A model generated the notes under the pieces. That model ran no database searches. It saw only the letters and a list, made by a program, of their open reading frames with translations, and was not told the DNA's origin. Of a stretch of DNA of 64,000 nucleotides, positions 34,598-43,225 are shown piece after piece (position 1 is the stretch's first letter; every line of letters begins with the position of its first letter). The stretch is from Micromonospora purpureochromogenes (lineage in GTDB: Bacteria > Actinomycetota > Actinomycetes > Mycobacteriales > Micromonosporaceae). Both the position numbers and the translations under genes were made by a program. Location: assembly GCF_900091515.1 (NCBI RefSeq), contig NZ_LT607410.1:1426001-1490000 (forward strand), given 5' to 3'.

Positions 34598-35299
34598 ATG
34601 CCCGACGACACCCCCGCCCTGGACCTGCTGGCGCTGCTGCCGCAGGAGTGGCGTGCCGTGCTCACCCCGCACCTCGACCCGGCCCGCACCGCGGCGCTGG
34701 CCGAGTTCGTCGCCCGTGAGTACGCCACCCAGACCGTCTTCCCGCCGCTGGAGGGCCTCTTCTCCGCCTACCGGCTGTGCGCGCCGGGGGAGACCCGGGT
34801 GCTGATCCTCGGGCAGGACCCCTACCACCGGGCCGGGCAGGCGCACGGGCTCAGCTTCAGCGTCCGCGACGGGGTGACGGTGCCGCCGTCCCTGCGCAAC
34901 GTCTTCAAGGAGCTGGGCGAGGACCTCGGCGTGCCGAAGCCGCGCAGCGGCAACCTCAACGGCTGGGCGGCGCAGGGCGTGCTGCTGCTCAACGCGGTGC
35001 TGACCGTCCGCCAGGCCACCCCCGGCTCGCACGGCAACAAGGGGTGGGAGGAGTTCACCGACGCCACCATCCGGGCGCTCGACGCGATGGAGCAGCGGGT
35101 GGTCTTCCTGCTCTGGGGCGGCTACGCGCGCAAGAAGGCGGCCCTGGTCACCAACCCGCAGCACGTGGTGCTGGAGGCCGGGCACCCCAGCCCGATGAAC
35201 CCGCGCGGCTTCCTCGGCAGCCGCCCGTTCAGCGCCGCGAACAAGGCGCTCGCCGACGCCGGTCTGCCCACCGTCGACTGGGAGCGCTCAGCCGGCTGA
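34598..35299 (+). CDS. ung: Uracil-DNA glycosylase (family 1)
   Basis: A 233-residue base-excision repair enzyme removing uracil from DNA. The catalytic Asp is in 'LILGQDPYHRAGQAHGLSF' (about 68-86). The uracil-binding 'LLLNAVLTV' (about 129-137) and the DNA-intercalation motif 'GHPSPMNPRGF' (about 193-203) are present. ATG start with AAGG upstream; an in-frame TTG lies 6 nt earlier. The last 12 nt overlap the convergent HTH gene. Confidence 0.95.
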   Translation: MPDDTPALDLLALLPQEWRAVLTPHLDPARTAALAEFVAREYATQTVFPPLEGLFSAYRLCAPGETRVLILGQDPYHRAGQAHGLSFSVRDGVTVPPSLRNVFKELGEDLGVPKPRSGNLNGWAAQGVLLLNAVLTVRQATPGSHGNKGWEEFTDATIRALDAMEQRVVFLLWGGYARKKAALVTNPQHVVLEAGHPSPMNPRGFLGSRPFSAANKALADAGLPTVDWERSAG

Positions 35300-36007
35300 C
35301 CCGGCCGCCCGCCGGCGGTGGCGACGCAGCAGTTCGGCGGCGCGGGGATTGCTGAGTTCCAGCGCGACCAGCGGCACCACCGGGTAGCTCCGGTCTCCGT
35401 GCCGCACCTCGATCGCCTCCGGCAACTCGTCGCACATCGTGGCCCGGACGTCGCCGGAGATCGTCCGCCACAGGTGCTCGCCGGGCTCCTCCGGCTCCAG
35501 TCGCAGGTAGCCGAACTCCCGCCACTGCGCGTTCCAGCGCTGCCCGTAGCCGTCGGCGAGCCACTGGGTGAACCGGCCGGAGTCCGTCCACCGGACAGCG
35601 ATCTCGATCTCGGTCACCGGCACGGCCGCACCCTGCAGCAGCGCGGCGCAGCTGCCGGTGAGCACGTGCGGGAGGTCGCCGAGCCGGTCCAGCACCCGGT
35701 CGAGGCCGGCCTGCGCGATCCGCTCGGCGACGGGCCGCGCGGCCAGCTCGTCGATCCGCGCGTCGAGATGGGCGTCGAGTGGTTCCACCGCGACGGTGAG
35801 CTGCAGACCCATGGCGGCGAGCAGGCGCTCCAACACGTCGACGCCGGGGCTGCGGTCACCGCGTTCGATCCGGGCCACCGTCGCCTGGCTCACGGACGCC
35901 AGTTCGGCCAGCTCCCGCTGGCTCAGCTCGTGCGCCTCCCGTTCGCGGCGCACGACGTCGCTGAGGAGGGTGACCAGACGCGAGGGCATCCCGGAATGGT
36001 GGGCCAT
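35288..36007 (-). CDS. XRE-family HTH protein with nucleotidyltransferase-like C-terminal domain
   Basis: About 239 residues. An N-terminal Cro/C1-type HTH ('HELSQRELAELASVSQATVA', about 28-47, then 'RIERGDRSPGVDVLERLLAA') is followed by an acidic linker. A domain beginning 'VLTGSCAALLQGAAVPVTEI' resembles the degenerate nucleotidyltransferase fold of AbiEii/MNT-type proteins, with Glu in place of the catalytic Asp pair. Starts at 36037, 36007 and 35989 are all possible and none has a Shine-Dalgarno sequence. The first lies inside a perfect 25-bp inverted repeat that ends one base before 36007. It interrupts the tsaE-tsaB order and is probably a mobile or orphan regulator. Confidence 0.7.
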   Translation of the reverse strand: MAHHSGMPSRLVTLLSDVVRREREAHELSQRELAELASVSQATVARIERGDRSPGVDVLERLLAAMGLQLTVAVEPLDAHLDARIDELAARPVAERIAQAGLDRVLDRLGDLPHVLTGSCAALLQGAAVPVTEIEIAVRWTDSGRFTQWLADGYGQRWNAQWREFGYLRLEPEEPGEHLWRTISGDVRATMCDELPEAIEVRHGDRSYPVVPLVALELSNPRAAELLRRHRRRAAGSAG

Positions 36008-36008
36008 G

Positions 36009-36070
36009 CCGGTGTGAGCGCGATACCTCAGAGGCATATTGATGACTCTGAGGTATCGCGCTCACACCGG
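36009..36070. repeat. Perfect 25-bp inverted repeat with a 12-nt spacer
   Basis: Arms 36009-36033 and 36046-36070 are exact reverse complements (starting CCGGTGTGAGCGCGATACC). The 12-nt spacer, GCATATTGATGA, carries an ATG on each strand. Read outward, both strands encode almost the same peptide start (MPLRYRAHTG on minus, MTLRYRAHTG on plus). It lies directly upstream of the HTH gene and is a strong candidate for its operator. Confidence 0.9.
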
Positions 36071-36150
36071 TCCTGTCCTCCGGCGAGGTCACCCAGCGTG
36101 ATGGCGGACCGCCTCGACGGGGTGTGACCGGGGATGACCGGCAGGGCGAC

Positions 36151-36156
36151 TAGGCT
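36151..36156 (+). promoter_or_regulatory. -10 box TAGGCT, leaderless tsaB promoter
   Basis: TAGGCT ends 8 nt before the GTG of tsaB at 36165, which lacks a Shine-Dalgarno sequence. Confidence 0.55.
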
Positions 36157-36164
36157 GGCATACC

Positions 36165-36842
36165 GTGCTCGTACTGGTGGTGGACTCCTCGACCCCCGCG
36201 GTGACCGCGGCGCTGGTGGAGGTCTCGGCGGACGGGGTCGTGCCGCGGGCGCACCGCTGCACGGTCGACGCGCGGGCCCACGGCGAACTGCTCGCGCCGC
36301 AGGTGGACGCGGTGCTCGCCGACGCGGAGGCGCGGCCGCGCGACCTGGGCGCGATCGTCGCCGGGCTCGGTCCCGGCCCGTTCACCGGGCTGCGGGTCGG
36401 CCTGGTCACCGCCGCCACGATGGGCCAGGTGCTCGGCGTCCCCACGTACGGCGTCTGCTCGCTGGACGCCATCGGTTACCCGGCGGCGCTCGGCGAACCG
36501 GTCCTGGCGGCCACCGACGCCCGCCGCCGGGAGGTCTACTGGGCCGTCTACGACGGCGCCGGCCAGCGGATCGCCGGGCCGAACGTGGACACCCCCGCGG
36601 TCGCCGCCGAACGGGCCCGCGGCCTGGCCGTCACCGCCGCGGTGGGCGACGGCGCGCACCGGTACGCCGACGTGCTCGACCTGCCGCTGCGGGTCGAGCC
36701 CCGCTACCCCGACGCCAGCGCGCTGGCCGCGCTGGCCGCCGAGCGGATCCGGGCCGGCGCGCCTACGGAGGCGCTCATCCCGCTCTACCTGCGCCGGCCG
36801 GACGCCGTGGCGGCGACCACCCGCAAGTCGGTCCTGCCGTGA
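36165..36842 (+). CDS. tsaB: tRNA threonylcarbamoyladenosine biosynthesis protein TsaB
   Basis: A 225-residue ASKHA-fold partner of TsaD. '[14 protein letters not shown]' opens the protein, and the hallmark '[17 protein letters not shown]' (about 66-82) precedes '[13 protein letters not shown]'. It is the first gene of the overlapping tsaB-rimI-tsaD operon. Confidence 0.94.
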   Translation: MLVLVVDSSTPAVTAALVEVSADGVVPRAHRCTVDARAHGELLAPQVDAVLADAEARPRDLGAIVAGLGPGPFTGLRVGLVTAATMGQVLGVPTYGVCSLDAIGYPAALGEPVLAATDARRREVYWAVYDGAGQRIAGPNVDTPAVAAERARGLAVTAAVGDGAHRYADVLDLPLRVEPRYPDASALAALAAERIRAGAPTEALIPLYLRRPDAVAATTRKSVLP

Positions 36843-37315
36843 GCGCACCGGTACGACTGACCCGGTTCCGCTGGTGGCACGTCGACGAGGTGCTGCCGAT
36901 CGAGGCGGACCTCTTCGGCGCCGAACAGTGGTCCCCGGCGATGTTCTGGAACGAGCTGGCCAGCGGCCACTGGTACCGGATCGCCACCGACGTCGACGGC
37001 ACGGTGCTCGGGTACGCGGGGCTGACCGTCCAGCCGGACGAGGCCTGGGTGCAGAACATCGCCGTCCGGCGGGACGCCCAGCGGCGCGGCGTCGGCCGGA
37101 TGCTGCTGGAGGAACTGCTCGCCGAGGCGGCCCGGCGCGACGTCCGCACCGTCCTGCTGGAGGTGGCGGCGGACAACGCGCCCGCCCAGAAGCTCTACGC
37201 CACGTACGGGTTCGAGCCGATCGGCGTCCGCCGCGGCTACTACCAACCGAGCAACACCGACGCGCTGGTCATGCGGCGCGTCGCGGACCCGACCGAGGAC
37301 GGGACGGACGACTGA
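36839..37315 (+). CDS. rimI: Ribosomal-protein-alanine N-acetyltransferase RimI
   Basis: A 158-residue GNAT acetyltransferase that acetylates the N-terminal alanine of S18. Motif A '[20 protein letters not shown]' (about 71-90) binds acetyl-CoA; '[18 protein letters not shown]' (about 108-125) is the usual C-terminal signature. The GTG overlaps the tsaB stop by 4 nt. Confidence 0.92.
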   Translation: MSAPVRLTRFRWWHVDEVLPIEADLFGAEQWSPAMFWNELASGHWYRIATDVDGTVLGYAGLTVQPDEAWVQNIAVRRDAQRRGVGRMLLEELLAEAARRDVRTVLLEVAADNAPAQKLYATYGFEPIGVRRGYYQPSNTDALVMRRVADPTEDGTDD

Positions 37316-38361
37316 TGGCTGACGAGCCCCTGGTCCTGGGAATCGAGACCTCCTGCGACGAGACCGGTGTCGGCATCGTGCGCGGGCACACCCTGCTCGC
37401 CGACGCGATCGCCTCCAGCGTCGAACAGCACGCCCGGTTCGGCGGCGTGGTGCCCGAGGTGGCCAGCCGCGCGCACCTGGAGGCGATCGTGCCCACCATG
37501 GACCGGGCGCTGACGGAGGCGGGCGTGACGCTCGCCGACATCGACGCGATCGCGGTCACCTCCGGCCCGGGGCTGGCCGGCGCGCTGCTGGTCGGCGTGG
37601 CCGCCGCCAAGGGCTACGCGCTGGCCGCCGAGAAGCCGGTGTACGGGGTGAACCACCTCGCCGCGCACGTCGCCGTGGACACCCTGGAACACGGTCCGCT
37701 GCCCGAGCCGGCGGTCGCCATGCTGGTCTCCGGCGGGCACTCCTCCCTGCTGCTCGTCGACGACCTCGCCCGTGGGGTCACCCCGCTCGGCGCGACCATC
37801 GACGACGCGGCGGGAGAGGCCTTCGACAAGGTCGCCCGCCTGCTCGGACTGCCCTTCCCCGGCGGCCCGTACATCGACCGGGAGGCCCGGGCCGGCGACC
37901 CGGCGGCGATCTGGTTCCCGCGCGGTCTCACCGCCGCCAAGGACCTCGCCGCCCACCGGTACGACTTCTCCTTCTCCGGGCTGAAGACCGCCGTCGCCCG
38001 CTGGGTCGAGGCACGCCAGCGCGCCGGTGAGCCGGTGCCGGTGGCCGACGTGGCGGCTTCCTTCCAGGAGGCGGTCTGCGACGTGCTGACCGCCAAGGCG
38101 CTCGACGCCTGCCGGGCCAACGGGATCGAGACGCTGGTGATCGGCGGGGGAGTGGCGGCCAACTCGCGGCTGCGGGCGATGGCCGAGCACCGCGCGGCGA
38201 AGCACGGCATCCGGGTCCGCGTACCCCGGCCGAAGCTCTGCACCGACAACGGCGCCATGGTGGCGGCGCTCGGTTCGCACCTGGTCGCTGCGGGCGTGAC
38301 GCCGAGCCGGCTGGACCTGCCGGCCGACTCGGCCCTGCCGTTGACCACGGTCAGCGTGTGA
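37315..38361 (+). CDS. tsaD: tRNA N6-adenosine threonylcarbamoyltransferase TsaD
   Basis: A 348-residue catalytic subunit of t6A synthesis. '[15 protein letters not shown]' (8-22), the metal-binding H-x3-H in '[10 protein letters not shown]' (about 112-121), '[10 protein letters not shown]', '[10 protein letters not shown]' and 'CTDNGAMVA' are all present. The ATG shares one base with the rimI stop. The length is normal. Confidence 0.96.
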   Translation: MADEPLVLGIETSCDETGVGIVRGHTLLADAIASSVEQHARFGGVVPEVASRAHLEAIVPTMDRALTEAGVTLADIDAIAVTSGPGLAGALLVGVAAAKGYALAAEKPVYGVNHLAAHVAVDTLEHGPLPEPAVAMLVSGGHSSLLLVDDLARGVTPLGATIDDAAGEAFDKVARLLGLPFPGGPYIDREARAGDPAAIWFPRGLTAAKDLAAHRYDFSFSGLKTAVARWVEARQRAGEPVPVADVAASFQEAVCDVLTAKALDACRANGIETLVIGGGVAANSRLRAMAEHRAAKHGIRVRVPRPKLCTDNGAMVAALGSHLVAAGVTPSRLDLPADSALPLTTVSV

Positions 38362-38384
38362 CGGCACGGAAGGGGAGCGGCGAC

Positions 38385-38639
38385 GTGATCGTGCGGATGT
38401 GGGAGGCGCGTGCGGAGCCGTACGGCTTCGCCGACCTGATCACCTGGGTCTGCGACACCGCCCTGCCGGAGCTGGAACACGACCCGCTGCACCTGTCGAG
38501 CGAGGTCTTCTCCTCCACCGACCACCGGGTGGTGGTCATCTCCAAGTGGCGTAGCAACCCACAACCGCTGCCCGAGCCGCCGGCCATGCTGGTGGCCCGG
38601 CCCCCGCACTCCTGGGACTTCACCCAGGTCGACCGCTGA
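38385..38639 (+). CDS. Hypothetical protein, 84 residues
   Basis: A small cytoplasmic protein with a central acidic segment ('WVCDTALPELEHDPLH') and a C-terminal strand pattern 'HRVVVISKWRSNPQPLPEPP', perhaps a ferredoxin-like (dimeric alpha/beta barrel) fold. I do not recognise the family. The GTG at 38385 has GGGGAG upstream; a GTG at 38358 overlapping the tsaD stop by 4 nt would add 9 residues. It follows tsaD closely and precedes a strong terminator. Confidence 0.65.
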   Translation: MIVRMWEARAEPYGFADLITWVCDTALPELEHDPLHLSSEVFSSTDHRVVVISKWRSNPQPLPEPPAMLVARPPHSWDFTQVDR

Positions 38640-38692
38640 GGACCGCCGTCGGCGGCCGGGTTCCGTCGGAACCCGGCCGTCGACGGCGGCCC
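38640..38692. terminator. Bidirectional terminator, tsaD operon / DUF4142 gene
   Basis: A 25-bp stem with two mismatches and a 3-nt loop (core GGCCGGGTTCC-GTC-GGAACCCGGCC) fills the gap between convergent genes. Confidence 0.85.
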
Positions 38693-38697
38693 GCTGG

Positions 38698-39435
38698 TCA
38701 GCTGCGGCGCAGGATGCGCCAGGTGGAGACGCCCCCGACGCCGAGGGCGAGCAGGAAGACCGCCCAGACGATGGTGGTGCTGACCCCGACCGACGGGGCG
38801 GGGGCGCCGGCCTTGGCGGCAGCGATCAGCGAGTCGCTCTGAGCGGGCGGCAGCGCGGCCGGCGGCATCTGCTGCCAGCGGACCAGCCCGGTGCTCTCCA
38901 GCATCGCCATGTGGTCGTTGACGAATTTGTTGGCCTCGTCCGCGAGCTTGCGGACGGTGGCGTCCCGGGTGCTGGCGCGGACCGCGCCGATCACCGGGAA
39001 GATCTTGCCGTGTGCCACCCGGAGCCGGGTGACGAAGATCTGGTCGAACTGGTTGCCGTTCGCCTCCTGCATCTCGGTCAGCCACCCCTTCTGCTCGGTG
39101 GTGGGATCCGTCGGCAGGGTGGTGCCCAGCTTGTTGGCGGCGTTGACGACCAACTGGTCGAGTACCCCGTGCTGGCGGGCGATCTCGGCCCCGATCTCGC
39201 GCACCCGGGGGGACACCCCCTTCTCGGCGGCCATCTGCCCGGCCGGCATCTCCCAGAGCCCGGCCAGCCGTACCCCGTTGAGCAGCGTCATGTCGGCGGC
39301 GTTGATCTGGTTGCCCGGTGCGGCCACGGCCACGCCGGGCAGGACGCCGAGCCCCGCCACCAGCGCGATGAGCAGCACCGCCACCCGGTGGGTCCGGTGC
39401 CCTGGCCGACGACGTGCGGATTCCAGCGGTGCCAT
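38698..39435 (-). CDS. DUF4142 domain protein, secreted and C-terminally anchored
   Basis: A 245-residue exported protein. A signal peptide (about 18-41, 'VAVLLIALVAGLGVLPGVAVA') is followed by a ferritin-like helical DUF4142 domain (about 45-185). A C-terminal transmembrane helix ('TTIVWAVFLLALGVGGVSTW') then ends with Arg residues. The domain contains 'NQINAADMTLLNGVRLAGLW' and two conserved His positions (QHGVL, DHMAM). Its role is unknown; the family occurs in envelopes. GGAGG lies upstream of the ATG. Confidence 0.85.
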   Translation of the reverse strand: MAPLESARRRPGHRTHRVAVLLIALVAGLGVLPGVAVAAPGNQINAADMTLLNGVRLAGLWEMPAGQMAAEKGVSPRVREIGAEIARQHGVLDQLVVNAANKLGTTLPTDPTTEQKGWLTEMQEANGNQFDQIFVTRLRVAHGKIFPVIGAVRASTRDATVRKLADEANKFVNDHMAMLESTGLVRWQQMPPAALPPAQSDSLIAAAKAGAPAPSVGVSTTIVWAVFLLALGVGGVSTWRILRRS

Positions 39436-39570
39436 CCTGCGGTGCCTCCTCGGTCCGGGCCGTACGTGTCACGCCGGGCAGCGCACCCGGCCGCCCGTCC
39501 GTCCACTGGTACGGACCGCCGACCCGATCAGTTCACCGATGCTGAGCGGCAAGTCAGCCCGGGATGCCGG

Positions 39571-39867
39571 TCAGCGGGACAGCGCCATGAAGATCCCGAG
39601 CAGCAGCAGGGTGGCCGCGGCGACCGCGAAGAGCACCAGCAGTTCCCGCCGGCCGTGCCCGGTGGCGTCGGCCGCCCCGGCCGGCGCGGGTGCCGTGGGC
39701 AGGTCGCGGGTCAGCTCGGCCAGCTCGCCCAGGGTGCGCGCCGTCCAGACCGCGGCGACGCGATCGGAGAACTCGTCCAGGGTGAGCCGCCCGGCGCCGG
39801 TGTGCCGTTGCAGCTCGGCGACCACCCGGTGCCGGTCGTCGTCGGAGGCGCGCAGCTGGACGTCCAC
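39571..39867 (-). CDS. DUF1707 domain small membrane protein
   Basis: A 98-residue protein. The DUF1707 SHOCT-like segment occupies residues 3-55 ('RASDDDRHRVVAELQRHTGA', 'GRLTLDEFSDRVAAVWTART'), and a C-terminal transmembrane helix spans about 75-95. The GTG start is supported by TACCCT on the minus strand 7 nt upstream (39875-39880), a leaderless arrangement. Function unknown. Confidence 0.85.
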   Translation of the reverse strand: MDVQLRASDDDRHRVVAELQRHTGAGRLTLDEFSDRVAAVWTARTLGELAELTRDLPTAPAPAGAADATGHGRRELLVLFAVAAATLLLLGIFMALSR

Positions 39868-39911
39868 GTGCGACAGGGTACGCAGGCCGGGGCGTCGGCG
39901 GGAGCCGCCGG

Positions 39912-41093
39912 TCAGCCGGCGTCGAGCGGGTCGGCGAGGAGCCGTTCGAAGGCCAGCTCCGCCGCGCCGATCAGCGCCGCGTCCCCGCCGAGCTTGGGGG
40001 TGCGCAGCCGGACGTGCTCCAGGCAGGCGGGCAGCCCCATCGAGTTGAGCCGGCTGCGGACCTGGGCGGCGGCGGCCAGGTAGAGGTCGCGCATGGTGCC
40101 GCCGAAGATGACCATCTCCGGGTTGAAGATGTTCACCAGGTTCGCCACCCCGAAGCCGAGCCAGTCGCCGGCCCGGCGTACCGCCGTCTGGGCCCGGGCG
40201 TCGCCCCGGTCGGCGGCGTCGAAGACGGCCAGCAGCGCGTCGCGGCCGCGGGCGTCCGAACGGCCGGCGGCGCGGAGCAGCCCGTGCTCGCCGATCTCGG
40301 TCTCCCAGCAGCCCCGGGAGCCGCACTCGCAGGGGGCGCCGTCGCGGACCACCACCATGTGTCCGACCTCGCCGCCGTACCCGCCGTGGCCGGTGAGCCG
40401 CCGCCCGCCGGCGATGATGCCGGCGCCGACGCCGACGTCGCCGTACAGGTAGATCACGTTGTCGCAGCCGGCGGCGACGCCCCGGGCGTGCTCGGCGAAG
40501 GCGGCCATGTCCGCCACGTTGCCCACCGTGACGGGGACGTCGATGCCCAGCTCGGTGGCGAGCGCGGCGCCGATCGGCTCGTCCACCCAGCCGGTGGCCG
40601 GGCCGAGCCGGACCAGCCCGTCGTCGCGGCGGACCATGCCGCACACCGCCACCCCGGCGCCGACGCAGAGCGAGCCGGGCGCCACGTGCTGGTGCATCTC
40701 CTTGAGCGCGCCGGCCAGCAGCGGCGCGGTCTCCCCGGCGTCCAGGCCGCGCGGTCGGTCCAGGTCCCGGCGGTCGAGCACCTCACCGCCGAGACCGACC
40801 CGCGCGGCCCGCAGCCGGTCCACCTCGATGCTGTACGCGTACGCGTAGACCCGGGCCGACTCGGGCCGGACGACCAGCGACGCCCGGCCGGCGCGACCGG
40901 TCTCCTTCGGCGTCCCCTCGCTGACCAGTCCGGCGCCGGCCAGGTCGGCGGTGAGCGCGCCGATGGTGCTGCGGTTGAGCCCGAGGGTGGTGGTCAGTTC
41001 CGCGCGGGAGGTCGCGCCGTGGACGTGCACGTGCCGCAGCAGAGCCCCGAGGTTCTGCCGCCGGATCTCGTCCTGGCTCGGTCCTACCCGCAT
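39912..41093 (-). CDS. ROK family transcriptional regulator
   Basis: A 393-residue XylR/NagC-type ROK protein. The N-terminal winged helix (about 12-65, 'GATSRAELTTTLGLNRSTIG') is followed by a sugar kinase-like domain. It has the ROK zinc motif 'CECGSRGCWE' near residue 255 and 'GHMVVVRDGAPC'. It lies just downstream of the xylose-type ABC genes, which it probably represses until a sugar binds. The ATG has AGGAA upstream. Confidence 0.9.
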   Translation of the reverse strand: MRVGPSQDEIRRQNLGALLRHVHVHGATSRAELTTTLGLNRSTIGALTADLAGAGLVSEGTPKETGRAGRASLVVRPESARVYAYAYSIEVDRLRAARVGLGGEVLDRRDLDRPRGLDAGETAPLLAGALKEMHQHVAPGSLCVGAGVAVCGMVRRDDGLVRLGPATGWVDEPIGAALATELGIDVPVTVGNVADMAAFAEHARGVAAGCDNVIYLYGDVGVGAGIIAGGRRLTGHGGYGGEVGHMVVVRDGAPCECGSRGCWETEIGEHGLLRAAGRSDARGRDALLAVFDAADRGDARAQTAVRRAGDWLGFGVANLVNIFNPEMVIFGGTMRDLYLAAAAQVRSRLNSMGLPACLEHVRLRTPKLGGDAALIGAAELAFERLLADPLDAG

Positions 41094-41112
41094 CGTTCCT
41101 GGTACTCCGTGG

Positions 41113-42372
41113 TCAGCGCGTGCCGGTGGCGACGGAACGGCGACGCGACAGCGCGTCGACGCCCGCGGCCAGCAGCAGCACCAGTCCGGTCGAGGTGTAC
41201 TTGAGGCCGGAGCTGAGGTCCAGCAGGCCCATGCCATTGATGATGACAGCCACCACCGCGCCGCCGAGTACCGCGTGGATCATCCGCCCCTTGCCGCCGA
41301 AGAGGCTGGTGCCGCCGATGACCGCTGCGCCGACCGCGTAGAGCAGGACGTTGCTGCCGCCGGTGTTCGGGTCGACCGAGCGGTCCTTGCTGGCGGCGAT
41401 GATGCCGCCGACGGCCGCCATGCTGGAGCAGATGACGAAGGCGGAGATCTTCAGTCGGTCCACGTTGATCCCGGCCCGTCGGGCGGCCTCCGGGTTGCCG
41501 CCCACCGCGTAGAGGTGCCGGCCGTACGCGGTGCGGTTGAGCACGAAGGTCCAGAAGACCAGCAGGGCCCCGATCAGCGGTACGACCACGGGCATCCCCC
41601 TGGTGGAGCTGATCGCCGTGTTGATGCTGCGTTCCTGGTTGAGGACGTGGACGGCGCTGCCGAGCAGGAGGGCCAGCCCGGCGACCCGGGCGGCCACCAC
41701 GGCGACCGGCTCGGTGACCAGGCCCCGGGTGACCCGGTTGCGGTGGCGCAGGAACTGCACCGCGCCGTACCCGGCGACGGCGACGCCGGCCAGCAGCCAC
41801 CCGATCGCCGGCGGCACGTAGTTGTTCTCGATCGCGATGATCACCTGGTCGTCGATCGAGATGTTGGTGCCCTCCTTCATCAGGAGCAGCACGATGCCCT
41901 GGAAGGCGAGGAAGCCGGCCAGGCTGACCAGGAAGGACGGGATGCCGACCTTGGCCACCAGGAAGCCGATGGTCAGGCCGATGAGGACACCGGTGCCGAT
42001 GGCCGCGACGACCGCGACGTACCAGGGATAGCCGAGCACGCTGAGCACGTTGGCCAGCACGGTGGCGCAGACGCCGCTGGCGAAGCCGGCGGAGAGGTCG
42101 ATCTCGCCGAGCAGCAGCACGAAGATCAGGCCCATCGCGATCACGGTGACCGCGGCGCCCTGGGTGAACAGGTTGGCGAAGTTGGCCGCCGAGAAGAAGA
42201 CCGGCCGGACGGTCGCGAAGGCCAGGCAGAGCACGGTGAGGCCGATGACGGCCGGCAGCGAGCCGAGGTCGCCCCCGCGTACCCGGGCGAGGTAGTCGCG
42301 GACGTGGTCGCCGACGGTCGGCGCCGGGGTGCCGGCCCCGAGCCCGTCCCGCGGCAGGAGGGTGGTGGTCAT
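41113..42372 (-). CDS. xylH: Sugar ABC transporter permease (XylH-like)
   Basis: A 419-residue integral membrane protein with about 10 hydrophobic segments. The permease motif 'LLLGEIDLSAGFASGV' lies near residue 90; 'VGGNPEAARRAGINV' and 'GGTSLFGGKGRMIHAVLGG' are near the C-terminal third. This pattern fits the CUT2/XylH family. It overlaps the ATPase gene by 4 nt. Its cognate binding-protein gene is interrupted by an insertion sequence, so the transporter may lack function and upstream transcription. Confidence 0.92.
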   Translation of the reverse strand: MTTTLLPRDGLGAGTPAPTVGDHVRDYLARVRGGDLGSLPAVIGLTVLCLAFATVRPVFFSAANFANLFTQGAAVTVIAMGLIFVLLLGEIDLSAGFASGVCATVLANVLSVLGYPWYVAVVAAIGTGVLIGLTIGFLVAKVGIPSFLVSLAGFLAFQGIVLLLMKEGTNISIDDQVIIAIENNYVPPAIGWLLAGVAVAGYGAVQFLRHRNRVTRGLVTEPVAVVAARVAGLALLLGSAVHVLNQERSINTAISSTRGMPVVVPLIGALLVFWTFVLNRTAYGRHLYAVGGNPEAARRAGINVDRLKISAFVICSSMAAVGGIIAASKDRSVDPNTGGSNVLLYAVGAAVIGGTSLFGGKGRMIHAVLGGAVVAVIINGMGLLDLSSGLKYTSTGLVLLLAAGVDALSRRRSVATGTR

Positions 42373-43193
42373 CGGACTGCTCCCGGGGTCAGGTGGGCTG
42401 GCTCGCTGCCGTCGCGCCTGCCGCCCGCGTCCGGCCCGGTGCCCAGGCCGAGCTGGCGGGAGCGGCCGGTGGTGATCAGCTCGACGACCTGCGAGTGGGT
42501 GATGTCGGTGGTCTTCACCTGGGCGACCATCTGGCCGAGGTAGAGCGCGGCGATCCGGTCGGAGATGGCGAAGACGTCGTTCATGTTGTGCGAGATGAGC
42601 ACCACGGCCAGGCCGTTGTCCGCCAGCCGACGGACTATCTCCAGGACCTGGGCGGTCTGCGCGAGACCGAGCGCGGCGGTCGGCTCGTCGAGGATGACCA
42701 GCCGGCTGTTCCAGAGCACGGCCTTGGCGATGGCGACGGTCTGTCGCTGGCCGCCGGAGAGACTGGAGATGTGCTGGCGCAGCGACTTGAGGTTCCGCAC
42801 GCCCAGCCCGGCCAGCGTCTCGGCGGCCATCTGCTCCATGGTGGGTTCGTCGAGCACGATCCCGCGGCGCTTCTCCCGCCCGAGGAACATGTTCTGCACG
42901 ATGTCGAGGTTGTCGCAGAGCGCGAGGTCCTGGTAGACGACGTCGATGCCCAGCGCGGCGGCGTCGCGGGGGCTGCTGACGGTGACCGGACGGCCCTCGA
43001 AGAGGAACTCCCCGGAGTCCGTCGGGTGGATACCGCTGATGCACTTGACCAGGGTGGACTTTCCGGCGCCGTTGTCGCCGACCAGCGCGGTCACCTCGCC
43101 CGGGTGAACGGAGAGAGCGACGTCACGCAGGACCTGCACGGGACCGAAGCTCTTGTCGATCCCGCGCAGTTCCAGCAGGGGGGTCGCGGACAC
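42369..43193 (-). CDS. xylG: Sugar ABC transporter ATP-binding protein (XylG-like, single domain)
   Basis: A 274-residue ATPase with Walker A 'VGDNGAGKST' (about 38-47), signature 'SSLSGGQRQTVAIAKA' and Walker B 'RLVILDEPTAALG'. It has one ABC domain, unlike E. coli XylG with two; this is usual in actinobacteria. It energises xylose-type import with XylH. It lies 32 nt after the binding-protein gene. Confidence 0.92.
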   Translation of the reverse strand: MSATPLLELRGIDKSFGPVQVLRDVALSVHPGEVTALVGDNGAGKSTLVKCISGIHPTDSGEFLFEGRPVTVSSPRDAAALGIDVVYQDLALCDNLDIVQNMFLGREKRRGIVLDEPTMEQMAAETLAGLGVRNLKSLRQHISSLSGGQRQTVAIAKAVLWNSRLVILDEPTAALGLAQTAQVLEIVRRLADNGLAVVLISHNMNDVFAISDRIAALYLGQMVAQVKTTDITHSQVVELITTGRSRQLGLGTGPDAGGRRDGSEPAHLTPGAVR

Positions 43194-43225
43194 GGGGTTC
43201 TCCTTTGCGCGTCGGCAGGGTGCCG

